Both the position numbers and the translations under genes were made by a program. Below are positions 1-5,797 of a DNA stretch of 7,899 nucleotides, piece by piece. Numbering within the stretch: the stretch's first letter is position 1; each line of letters starts with the position of its first letter. The notes beneath the pieces are model-generated. The model had not been told where the DNA came from. It ran no database searches and saw nothing but the letters and a program-made list of their open reading frames with translations. This DNA is from an uncultured Chloroflexota bacterium (GTDB taxonomy: Bacteria; Chloroflexota; Dehalococcoidia; Lucifugimonadales; CAJWER01). The stretch is from positions 1-7,899 of the forward strand of contig CAJWER010000133.1 of assembly GCA_913030785.1 (NCBI GenBank), in the 5' to 3' direction.

Positions 1-101
1 GCGTCCTTGTTACATCCGGAGCGGTCAATGTGACCAGCACTATCCAGGCCATCGCGCTCCGTACCGCAGACTACATCAAGCGGACCCGGCGTCAGCTCTA
101 G
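1..101 (+). CDS. GMC-family FAD-dependent oxidoreductase, C-terminal end (partial)
   Basis: Only the last 32 codons are present. The reading frame starts at base 3 and ends with TAG at 99-101. The peptide reads VLVTSGAVNVTSTIQAIALR and then ADYIKRTRRQL after one further residue. This matches the C-terminal signature of glucose-methanol-choline oxidoreductases, where a Gly-x-x-Asn-Pro-Thr segment near the flavin is followed by a helix rich in Ala and Leu. The Asn of this segment, often part of the catalytic pair in the family, is kept, but the following Pro is Val. The next gene encodes the usual small partner of such enzymes, which supports the call. The enzyme would oxidise an alcohol or sugar group with FAD; the substrate cannot be told from this fragment. 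Confidence 0.8.
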   Translation, partial: VLVTSGAVNVTSTIQAIALRTADYIKRTRRQL

Positions 102-114
102 GGGAGAACAAAGA

Positions 115-567
115 TTGGACATCTTCCTGACCGAAATACAGAGGACATTGCTCGTGGACGCACTCGATCGGATCATCCCCGAGGCAGGAGAGATGCCCGG
201 CGCGGGTGCAATTGCCGTCGAGTATGTCGAGTCAGCGGCGACGACACGATCGTCCACCGCTCGTACTGTGTTGGGCACGCTGATGGCCATAGATGCTGCG
301 GCCGGTTCCGAGTACGGTGAGCCGTTCACGGGGATAGCCGATGCCTCGAAGGCAAGCCTACTAGTGGTCGTCGAGAGGATGTACCCGAAGCTGTTTGGCG
401 AATTCGTGGACCTGGTCTACGACGGCTACTACACGGACGCTTCTGTCATCGAACGCCTCGGACCCGACGCTGGGAAGCCACAGCCGGAAGGTCGTCCGAT
501 CGCGCCATTCGATCCGCAGATCGTGGAAAGTGTGCGCCAGCTAGGACCAAGATACCGAACGATCTAG
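115..567 (+). CDS. Gluconate 2-dehydrogenase subunit 3 family protein
   Basis: This is a 150-aa protein of the Gluconate_2-dh3 family, the small subunit that accompanies membrane-linked GMC flavoprotein dehydrogenases. Family features seen are a DRIIPE segment at residues 18-23, a Pro-Gly-Ala at 28-30, a run FGEFVDLVYDGYYTD at about 94-108, and a closing Arg-x-x-Gly-Pro-x-Tyr-Arg at the C-terminus, so the protein looks complete. The start is TTG at 115, chosen because GGGGAG lies at 101-106 and overlaps the stop codon of the upstream GMC gene. The 13-bp gap implies translational coupling. Many family members carry a Tat signal at the N-terminus. This one does not: it begins directly with the first helix, so it may stay in the cytoplasm or depend on its partner for export. 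No cytochrome subunit is visible downstream. Confidence 0.85.
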   Translation: MDIFLTEIQRTLLVDALDRIIPEAGEMPGAGAIAVEYVESAATTRSSTARTVLGTLMAIDAAAGSEYGEPFTGIADASKASLLVVVERMYPKLFGEFVDLVYDGYYTDASVIERLGPDAGKPQPEGRPIAPFDPQIVESVRQLGPRYRTI

Positions 568-581
568 TGATTGGCTAATCA
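568..581. repeat. Short inverted repeat just after the subunit 3 stop codon
   Basis: TGATT at 568-572 and AATCA at 577-581 are perfect inverted arms around GGCT. The element begins on the base after the stop codon and sits directly upstream of the TGGAGGT ribosome-binding motif at 583-589. The arms are short and no T-run follows, so it is a weak candidate for an operator or a small RNA hairpin rather than a convincing terminator. Confidence 0.25.
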
Positions 582-595
582 ATGGAGGTATTTGA

Positions 596-673
596 GTGAA
601 TCAGTCTTCGACGAGCGAGAAGTCATCTCCCGGCGATACTAAATTGGATGCCAGACCTGCGGGTGGAGGCTGA
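596..673 (+). CDS. Possible 25-aa small ORF with a strong ribosome-binding site
   Basis: A GTG at 596 lies 7 bp after GGAGG (584-588) and opens a 25-codon frame ending in TGA at 671-673. The predicted peptide (N-terminus MNQSSTSEKS, C-terminus RPAGGG) is hydrophilic and rich in Ser and Gly; I do not recognise it. Immediately downstream, in another frame, 648-707 reads MPDLRVEAESPESVAELAD before a TAG and also looks protein-like. The two frames could be the remains of one decayed or frameshifted gene, or a short leader peptide ahead of msrA. The clear Shine-Dalgarno is the only positive evidence for translation. Confidence 0.25.
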   Translation: MNQSSTSEKSSPGDTKLDARPAGGG

Positions 674-705
674 GTCCCCGGAGTCTGTGGCGGAACTCGC
701 GGACT
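673..705 (+). other. Imperfect hairpin in the spacer upstream of msrA
   Basis: AGTCC at 673-677 pairs with GGACT at 701-705. Inside that, GAGT at 681-684 pairs with ACTC at 695-698, leaving a small internal loop and a 10-nt apical loop. It could be a weak transcription end for the GMC operon or a structured 5' leader of msrA. There is no U-tract after it, so an intrinsic terminator call is not justified. Confidence 0.25.
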
Positions 706-755
706 AGTAGCATTTATGCCTTCGAGGTAGATAGTTGGTGTATGGAGGGCGTGAC

Positions 756-1322
756 ATGAGTAACAAGGTTGAAAAAGCGACCCTAGCGGGAGGCTGTTTC
801 TGGTGTCTGGAGGCCGCCTATCTGGACGTGCGCGGCGTGAGCCAGGTCATGTCCGGGTTCTCTGGCGGGACTGTCCCGGACCCAAGCTACGAGTTGGTTT
901 GTTCCGGACAGACGGGGCACGCCGAGTCGGTTCAACTGACCTTTGATCCGGAGGTAGTTAGCTATCACGACTTGCTTCTGGTGTTCTTCCTGATCCACGA
1001 TCCGACTACTCTCAATCGCCAGGGTGGGGACGTCGGTACCCACTATCGCTCGGCGATCTTCTATCACTCGGAGTCGCAGCAACAGGTCGCGACAACCATG
1101 ATGAAGGAGATGGAGACAGAGCATCTGTGGCCGGCACCGATCGTCACCGAGCTGGTGCCTCTGGATGCCTTCTATCCGGCTGAAGATTATCATCAACGAT
1201 ATTACGAACGGAACTCACAGCAGCCCTACTGCACATTCGTGATTGCGCCCAAGCTGGTGAAATTGCGGAAGGAGGCCCTGGCTCTACTCGGGTCCACAAG
1301 TAGTAGTCCGTCGACCCCGTAA
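756..1322 (+). CDS. msrA: Peptide-methionine (S)-S-oxide reductase MsrA
   Basis: This 188-aa protein reduces the S-epimer of methionine sulfoxide in proteins and free methionine, using thiols recycled by thioredoxin; it acts in the cytoplasm. The catalytic motif GCFWC is at residues 13-17 with Cys14 as the sulfoxide-attacking cysteine. The other active-site residues of the E. coli enzyme have counterparts: Tyr45, Glu57 in GHAE, Asp92 and Tyr97 in the segment DVGTHYRS. EDYHQRYY follows at about 143-150. Cys159 in QQPYC lies where the E. coli resolving Cys198 is expected, while the second recycling cysteine is absent. Cys17 gives the GCFWC variant, where E. coli has GCFWG. The start ATG at 756 is preferred over an upstream in-frame TTG at 735 because GGAGGG at 744-749 is ideally placed for it. 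The last eight residues are a Ser/Thr/Pro tail. Gaps of 188 bp before and 86 bp after suggest it may be its own transcript. Confidence 0.96.
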   Translation: MSNKVEKATLAGGCFWCLEAAYLDVRGVSQVMSGFSGGTVPDPSYELVCSGQTGHAESVQLTFDPEVVSYHDLLLVFFLIHDPTTLNRQGGDVGTHYRSAIFYHSESQQQVATTMMKEMETEHLWPAPIVTELVPLDAFYPAEDYHQRYYERNSQQPYCTFVIAPKLVKLRKEALALLGSTSSSPSTP

Positions 1323-1344
1323 CTGTTGGCAGAGCCGCGGGGCG

Positions 1345-1358
1345 TTGACGTCGGTCAA
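1345..1358. promoter_or_regulatory. Inverted repeat, possible operator or -35 region of the cassette
   Basis: TTGACGTCGGTCAA is an inverted repeat with 5-bp arms (TTGAC/GTCAA) around GTCG. It lies 50 bp before the start of the beta-propeller gene, in the only sizeable gap ahead of the four-gene cassette. TTGACG also resembles a sigma70 -35 box, but no good -10 box stands at the right distance. It could be a repressor site controlling the cassette; the regulator is unknown. Confidence 0.3.
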
Positions 1359-1408
1359 ACCGGAATTCAAACGACGAAATAGATCAGCGGCAAACGAGGA
1401 GGAGTGGC

Positions 1409-2365
1409 ATGACTTCGGAAAAGACGAGTGGACAAGAGCCCTTTGTGTTTACGCATCGGAAAGACCTGTCCGTTCTGCCGTCGGGAGCTCGGGAGCAGGA
1501 GGTAAATCTGCATGGTGGATTTGCCATTGATGACCGACCTGGCCATGGACATATCTACTATGGAATGCCTGGCGCCGGCATCATGCGCATCGACCCGGAC
1601 CTGCAAAAGCAGGAGATCATTGGGTTGCCAGACGAGCTGACTCCCCTGAATTTCCACGGGACGAAGCTTGGCACATTCGATGGCAAGCGCCGGCTGTTTC
1701 TGTCTGCAAACGGTGACGAGATGGTCGTCGTTCTCACTCTGGACGGCGAGGTCGACTACACGTTGCCCCGGCCCGTCTTCGACGAGTACCAGTCCGAGGA
1801 GGCTCTATACAAGCCGACCGATACGGCCTTGGTGGGGGATCAGCTATACATTGCCGATGGCTACGGCTCCAACTACATCGTGTCTGCCGACGTGAAGACC
1901 CGGCAGTGGACCGGTATATTCGGTGGCAAGACCGAGGATCCGACGGAAGACGGCAAATTCGCCACGGCCCACGGCATCGGCGTCAATCCAATCCACCACC
2001 AGCTGGATATCGCGGACCGACCACATTCACGCATACAGGTCCACACTGGCATCGGAGACTTTATTGAGTCGCATAAACTACCGGCAGGGGCGTATCTGTG
2101 CGGCATTAGCTACCTGGAGTACAAGTCACACTGGTATGCCGTGATCGGCTGCTTGCGCGATCCGGACGAAGACCGGCCTGCGCCGATCTATATCATCGAC
2201 GCGGAGAGCTACGATCTCTTGTCTGTCATCCGCCCGAAAGAGGATTTCGGGATTGAGTTGGCGCAGCATCTTCACAACGTCACTCTACACGAGCATGACG
2301 ACCAGCTTTATCTTGTTTGCCAGGCCTGGAACCCAGGGCACTACTTCGTGCTGCAGAAGGCTTAG
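1409..2365 (+). CDS. NHL-repeat / six-bladed beta-propeller-like protein
   Basis: This 318-aa protein reads as an NHL-type beta-propeller. Repeated blade signatures are visible: PTDTALVGDQLYIADGYGSN at about 136-155, AHGIGVNPIHHQLDIADRPH at about 187-206 followed by Ser-Arg-Ile-Gln-Val, and HLHNVTLHEHDDQLYLVCQA at about 287-306. The C-terminal block with Cys-Gln-Ala-Trp-Asn-Pro-Gly looks like the closing blade of an uncharacterised NHL subfamily. Peptidylglycine alpha-hydroxyglycine lyases share the fold, so a lyase role is possible, but I cannot confirm metal or substrate ligands. No signal peptide is seen: the N-terminus MTSEKTSGQE is hydrophilic, so it is probably cytoplasmic. The ATG at 1409 has an excellent site, AGGAGG at 1397-1402. 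It is the first gene of a cassette and is followed after 43 bp by the GHL10-like gene. Confidence 0.8.
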   Translation: MTSEKTSGQEPFVFTHRKDLSVLPSGAREQEVNLHGGFAIDDRPGHGHIYYGMPGAGIMRIDPDLQKQEIIGLPDELTPLNFHGTKLGTFDGKRRLFLSANGDEMVVVLTLDGEVDYTLPRPVFDEYQSEEALYKPTDTALVGDQLYIADGYGSNYIVSADVKTRQWTGIFGGKTEDPTEDGKFATAHGIGVNPIHHQLDIADRPHSRIQVHTGIGDFIESHKLPAGAYLCGISYLEYKSHWYAVIGCLRDPDEDRPAPIYIIDAESYDLLSVIRPKEDFGIELAQHLHNVTLHEHDDQLYLVCQAWNPGHYFVLQKA

Positions 2366-2408
2366 CTGCGAAGAGTGAGTCTAAATCCAGCCTCAACGAG
2401 GAACAGGG

Positions 2409-4214
2409 ATGATCGGTGACGTGAAGGAGCATCTGGCCGATAGAGGGTTCACTGCTGAACCAATCTACCTGACGGACCTGGACAGGTCCGTACCTTCAGT
2501 TGCGCTTTCTAAAGTGCCGAAACCTGGCCACTGGCGAACCCTTCGGTATCAGACCGACACATTGTCGGGAACGATGCTGGTGGCAGGGCCGGAGACGGCA
2601 GCCCCAGAGGTTATGTATCCCCTGAAGGTGTCCGGGTGGCACGCGGTTTCGATTGGGGTCTGGGGCGACCACATCACGCCGGGAACGACACGCTGGTACG
2701 GCGAGATGAGGACATTCGTTGAGGTGTTGGCCAGGCTTAGTGGGGATGACACCCGCACGTTGCTAACCCTTCCGGGGCAGGAGTGGCGGCTCGAAGAGCA
2801 GATACGCGAACTGTTCTGGAAGGTCGCAGACCTCACGGACCAAGAGGTGGAGCTCGGCCAGGTGACGTGGCGTATCGCGCCGGGCGATGGGATCGGAACC
2901 CTGCAGAGCGCCGGCGCCCGGATCGCCTATATCAAGCTTGTGCCGCTGTCGACAGATGAGGTGAAGGAGTTGCGGGCTGACCGCCAACAGACCGACACTC
3001 GCCGGGTCTTCGTTCACAATGACGCTGGTGGTCCGCTGTACTACCGTCCGACCACTGCCGAGCAGGTGCGACGCCATGTCGAGCACTACCGTGACTCGGA
3101 CATGGCGAGACTCTACTGGGAGGCGGGAGGTGGCGACTCGCTCGGCTATCCAAGTAAGATCGGCAGGTTTCGGACAGTGGACGACGTATCCCAGGACTTC
3201 GAGCGAGTTCAGCAGCGTCTCGGGTCTGAGGGCCAGCGCATCTTGCGTGACAAGGGAGTTGAACCGTTCCAGGTCGCCCTGGAGCACGCCCGCCAGATTG
3301 GTATAGAGTTTCACGCCGCATACCGGGTCGCTGGTTTCCACTACCCCCCGCAACACGATCACTTCAATGAGGGCCCGACGTTCTACAAGTCACACCCCGA
3401 GCTGCGTGGCGTTGACAGGAATGGCGCCTCTACCCCCAGGATCTCATACGCCTATCCGGAAGCTCGTGCCTTCGTGGTATCGCTACTAAGAGAGATGACA
3501 GAATTTCGGATCGACGGGATTTGCTTGCTCTATAACCGTCGGCCACCGTTGCTGGAGTATGAACCGTCGCTGGTCGAGGGATTCAGGGGCGAGTATGGTG
3601 AGGACCCGCGCCAGATCGATGAGCACGATCCACGGTGGCTTTTGTATCGCGCCAGGACACTGACACAGTTCATGCGCGAGGTCCGCGAGGCAATGGATGA
3701 GGCCGGGCTGGCACAGGACCGAGGCAAACGTCTCGAGGTCTCAGCCGTAGTCATGGGCAGCCTGGAGGAAAACCTATTTCACGCGATTGACCTGAAGGCG
3801 TGGGTCGAAGAAGGGCTGATCGATACGATCATGCCATATAGCTCGTTCGAGGACCTAGAGAGTATGGAGGAGGCCTGGACCGATCCCGCAGACATCGCTC
3901 CGTTCGTCTCGATTACGAAAGGCACGGCGTGCAAACTCGCGCCTAATATCATGCCTCGACAGCTAAGTCCTGAGGCCATTCGAAAGAGGGCGGCGGCACT
4001 GTATGATGCAGGAGTGGACCACATCTTCCTCTGGGACGCCGATGTGCTTCAACCCCGTTCGAATAGTGCTGGATCCTGGAACGTTTTCCGGCGATTGGGC
4101 CATCGTGAGGAGATTACAGCGTGGCACAATGCTGGTGAACCAGGTCTTGATACCCCTACCATGGCCATACGAAACCTGGGCGACTGGGACATGTCTTACA
4201 GGACGCCTGGATAG
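2409..4214 (+). CDS. GHL10/DUF187-like glycosyl-hydrolase-like protein with N-terminal beta-rich domain
   Basis: This 601-aa protein has two parts. Residues about 40-180 are beta-rich and end in ARIAYIKLVPL, as in carbohydrate-binding or galactose-binding-like sandwiches. Residues about 197-565 look like a TIM barrel related to GHL10 (DUF187). It has a Pro-Glu-Ala-Arg helix at 350-353 leading to the strand FRIDGICLLYNRRPP (366-380), a basic/aromatic segment HAAYRVAGFHYPPQHDHFNE (302-321), LIDTIMPYSS at 470-479 and HIFLWDAD at 538-545. Asp369-Gly370 matches the Asp-Gly common in these barrels, but the downstream acidic residues usual in the family (DGIHFDDY-like) are replaced by Cys-Leu-Leu-Tyr-Asn, so catalysis may differ. 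No signal peptide is visible, unlike most secreted glycosidases, suggesting an intracellular small substrate. The start ATG at 2409 has GAGGAA at 2398-2403. Hydrolase activity is inferred from fold only; a lyase or a binding role is also possible. Confidence 0.7.
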   Translation: MIGDVKEHLADRGFTAEPIYLTDLDRSVPSVALSKVPKPGHWRTLRYQTDTLSGTMLVAGPETAAPEVMYPLKVSGWHAVSIGVWGDHITPGTTRWYGEMRTFVEVLARLSGDDTRTLLTLPGQEWRLEEQIRELFWKVADLTDQEVELGQVTWRIAPGDGIGTLQSAGARIAYIKLVPLSTDEVKELRADRQQTDTRRVFVHNDAGGPLYYRPTTAEQVRRHVEHYRDSDMARLYWEAGGGDSLGYPSKIGRFRTVDDVSQDFERVQQRLGSEGQRILRDKGVEPFQVALEHARQIGIEFHAAYRVAGFHYPPQHDHFNEGPTFYKSHPELRGVDRNGASTPRISYAYPEARAFVVSLLREMTEFRIDGICLLYNRRPPLLEYEPSLVEGFRGEYGEDPRQIDEHDPRWLLYRARTLTQFMREVREAMDEAGLAQDRGKRLEVSAVVMGSLEENLFHAIDLKAWVEEGLIDTIMPYSSFEDLESMEEAWTDPADIAPFVSITKGTACKLAPNIMPRQLSPEAIRKRAAALYDAGVDHIFLWDADVLQPRSNSAGSWNVFRRLGHREEITAWHNAGEPGLDTPTMAIRNLGDWDMSYRTPG

Positions 4215-4241
4215 GCTAGCGCTGTCCAACTGGAGTCAAGC

Positions 4242-5339
4242 TTGACTAACTACACTGCTGCGGTCATCGGATGCGGGCGCATGGGCGCGTTCATCGACAA
4301 CGAAACGGTGGGTTCGTCGATTGTGACACTACCCTTCTCGTTTGCCGCGGGCTTTGCAGCTTGCGACAGGACGCGACTAGTTGCAGGCAGCGACCTGCGG
4401 TCGGACGTGCTTTCGGCCTTCGGCAAGCGGTACGCTATCGAGGGGTCGCGCCTCTACACCGACTACCGGGAGCTGATCGACCGTGAGCGGCCGGACATCT
4501 TGGGTGTCGCGACGATGCCTGAGCATCGAGCGGAGATCATGGTCTACGCTGCTGAGCACGGCGTGAAGGCTATCTATGCCGAAAAGACCATGGCTGCCTC
4601 GATGGCTGAGGCCGACGATGTGGTGGAGGCTGTCGAGAGCAACGGCGTTGCATTCAATATGGGAACCGGCTTCCGCTGGCACCCCGGCTTCGACAAGATG
4701 AAGGGCCTGATCGACAGCGGCGAGGTGGGGGCTCTGCGTGACATGGTGCTGCTCTACAGAAATGGCATCAATCAGCATGGTATTCACGCCCTGGATCTGG
4801 CCATGTATCTTAACAACGACGTGCCCGTAGTGGCCGTGCAAGCGAGTCTTGTCGATCCGTCCGACGCCCCGGTGGGCGACGTGATGATCAAGGACCCGGA
4901 CGCTCGCGGTATTGTCGAGTTCGAGAACGGCGTCACGGCACATCTACTAATTGCGCCTTCCGAGGACGAGCAGTCGGTTTACTGTGAGAAGGGTTATCTC
5001 GGCGCATTCGGCGCGCGGCAGCACTGGGTAATGCGGCTTCTCAGGCCTGGTGGGCATCGGGGCCGGGGTGCGATCACACCGGAACCATTCCCGGATTTCG
5101 AGCCGGCAAGCTCAACGCTGATGATCATCGAAGACTTGGTACAGGCCCTCGATAGTGGAGGACAGACTCGAGGTGGGGTGCAGGTGGCGAGGGCGGGCGA
5201 CGAGCTTACATTCGCATTCGTTGAGTCCCATTTGCGTGGCGGCGCCAGGGTCAATTTGCCTCTCGAGGGCAGCCGCCTACGACTTAACCGTAACCCTGAG
5301 CCAAGGCCCGTTTTGTTCGAGCCACGGGGAGAAAGCTAA
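4242..5339 (+). CDS. Gfo/Idh/MocA family NAD(P)-dependent oxidoreductase
   Basis: This 365-aa protein belongs to the Gfo/Idh/MocA superfamily, whose members oxidise or reduce sugars, inositols, amino sugars or related compounds. A Rossmann GxGxxG motif is at residues 10-15 (GCGRMG). Asp51 at the end of the second strand favours NAD over NADP. The nucleotide-domain segment AEKTMAAS (113-120) holds the family Lys115, but the usual EKP is EKT. The substrate-domain motif GIHALDLAMYL (180-190) supplies His182 and Asp185; the position four residues before His182, often Asp in inositol-dehydrogenase-type members, is Gln178. The start is TTG at 4242 with TGGAG at 4231-4235. An ATG start would lose the Rossmann motif. 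It lies 27 bp after the barrel gene and 20 bp before the SnoaL-like gene, so it is probably co-transcribed. The substrate cannot be deduced. Confidence 0.9.
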   Translation: MTNYTAAVIGCGRMGAFIDNETVGSSIVTLPFSFAAGFAACDRTRLVAGSDLRSDVLSAFGKRYAIEGSRLYTDYRELIDRERPDILGVATMPEHRAEIMVYAAEHGVKAIYAEKTMAASMAEADDVVEAVESNGVAFNMGTGFRWHPGFDKMKGLIDSGEVGALRDMVLLYRNGINQHGIHALDLAMYLNNDVPVVAVQASLVDPSDAPVGDVMIKDPDARGIVEFENGVTAHLLIAPSEDEQSVYCEKGYLGAFGARQHWVMRLLRPGGHRGRGAITPEPFPDFEPASSTLMIIEDLVQALDSGGQTRGGVQVARAGDELTFAFVESHLRGGARVNLPLEGSRLRLNRNPEPRPVLFEPRGES

Positions 5340-5359
5340 ACGTCCGAAGGTACCAGCAT

Positions 5360-5755
5360 ATGACCGATGTTGTAGAGCAGGCCAAGGCGTCCTACGATCG
5401 TTATCGCATCGCATTCAACACTCGTGATGTAGAGGGTATGGTCGCTGAGATGCACTTCCCTCACAGGCGGCTGCCCGGTGGCAACGAGTTCGAGGTCTGG
5501 GAGACGGCTGACGACTACCGTGCTTCCCGTGGCGAGAGGATGACGGCATCACTTGGCGGCGAGGGTTGGGACCACACGACGACGACATCCATTGAGGCCG
5601 TCCAGTCGGGGGTGGACAAGGTGCACTTGGCGCTGAACCAGTCGAGGAGGCGGGCCGACGGTACGGAGTACAAGGCATTTCCCACACTCTGGGTATTCAC
5701 TAGAATTGACGGACGGTGGGGCGTGCAGTTCAGGTCGTCGTTCCTGGCAAGTTAG
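5360..5755 (+). CDS. SnoaL-like / NTF2-fold protein
   Basis: This 131-aa protein has the size and layout of the NTF2/SnoaL fold. It has an N-terminal helix with Tyr and an Asn-Thr-Arg-Asp turn (VEQAKASYDRYRIAFNTRD, residues 5-23), followed by beta strands with a Phe-Pro-His segment at 33-35. The C-terminal pair of strands contains TLWVFTRIDGRWGVQFRSSF (109-128), the typical closing hairpin in which a Trp follows Asp-Gly-Arg. Fold members act as ketosteroid-isomerase-like enzymes, hydrolases, dehydratases or small-ligand binders, so the activity is open. ATG at 5360 has GAAGG at 5346-5350, a slightly long 9-bp spacing. It is the last gene of the cassette and converges on the MFS gene, with only 17 bp between their stop codons. 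Confidence 0.75.
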   Translation: MTDVVEQAKASYDRYRIAFNTRDVEGMVAEMHFPHRRLPGGNEFEVWETADDYRASRGERMTASLGGEGWDHTTTTSIEAVQSGVDKVHLALNQSRRRADGTEYKAFPTLWVFTRIDGRWGVQFRSSFLAS

Positions 5756-5760
5756 GTCTC

Positions 5761-5797
5761 CCGGGTCAGGCCTCAACCACTCCCGGAAACTCCTGAC
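5761..5797. other. Alternative weak hairpins at the convergent gene junction
   Basis: CCGGG (5761-5765) can pair with CCCGG (5782-5786), and GTCAGG (5765-5770) can pair with CCTGAC (5792-5797). The two stems cross, so only one can form at a time unless as a pseudoknot. They lie at the meeting point of two convergent genes and partly inside the 3' end of the MFS gene. Without a T-run on either side, a bidirectional terminator is only a guess. Confidence 0.2.

Noticed and set aside
783..1196. 137-aa minus-strand ORF inside msrA
   Set aside because: It is the antisense shadow of msrA, which has full family motifs; the peptide has no recognisable domain and no ribosome-binding site was noted.
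1345..1530. 61-aa plus-strand ORF overlapping the propeller start
   Set aside because: It has no good ribosome-binding site and overlaps the propeller gene, whose own start has AGGAGG at ideal distance.
2763..3362. 199-aa minus-strand ORF inside the GHL10-like gene
   Set aside because: It lies wholly antisense to a long gene with clear protein-level features; the composition looks like a reverse-frame artefact of GC-rich codons.
4377..4943. 188-aa minus-strand ORF inside the Gfo/Idh gene
   Set aside because: The plus-strand frame carries the Rossmann and substrate motifs; the minus frame is rich in His and Val, as expected of antisense translation.
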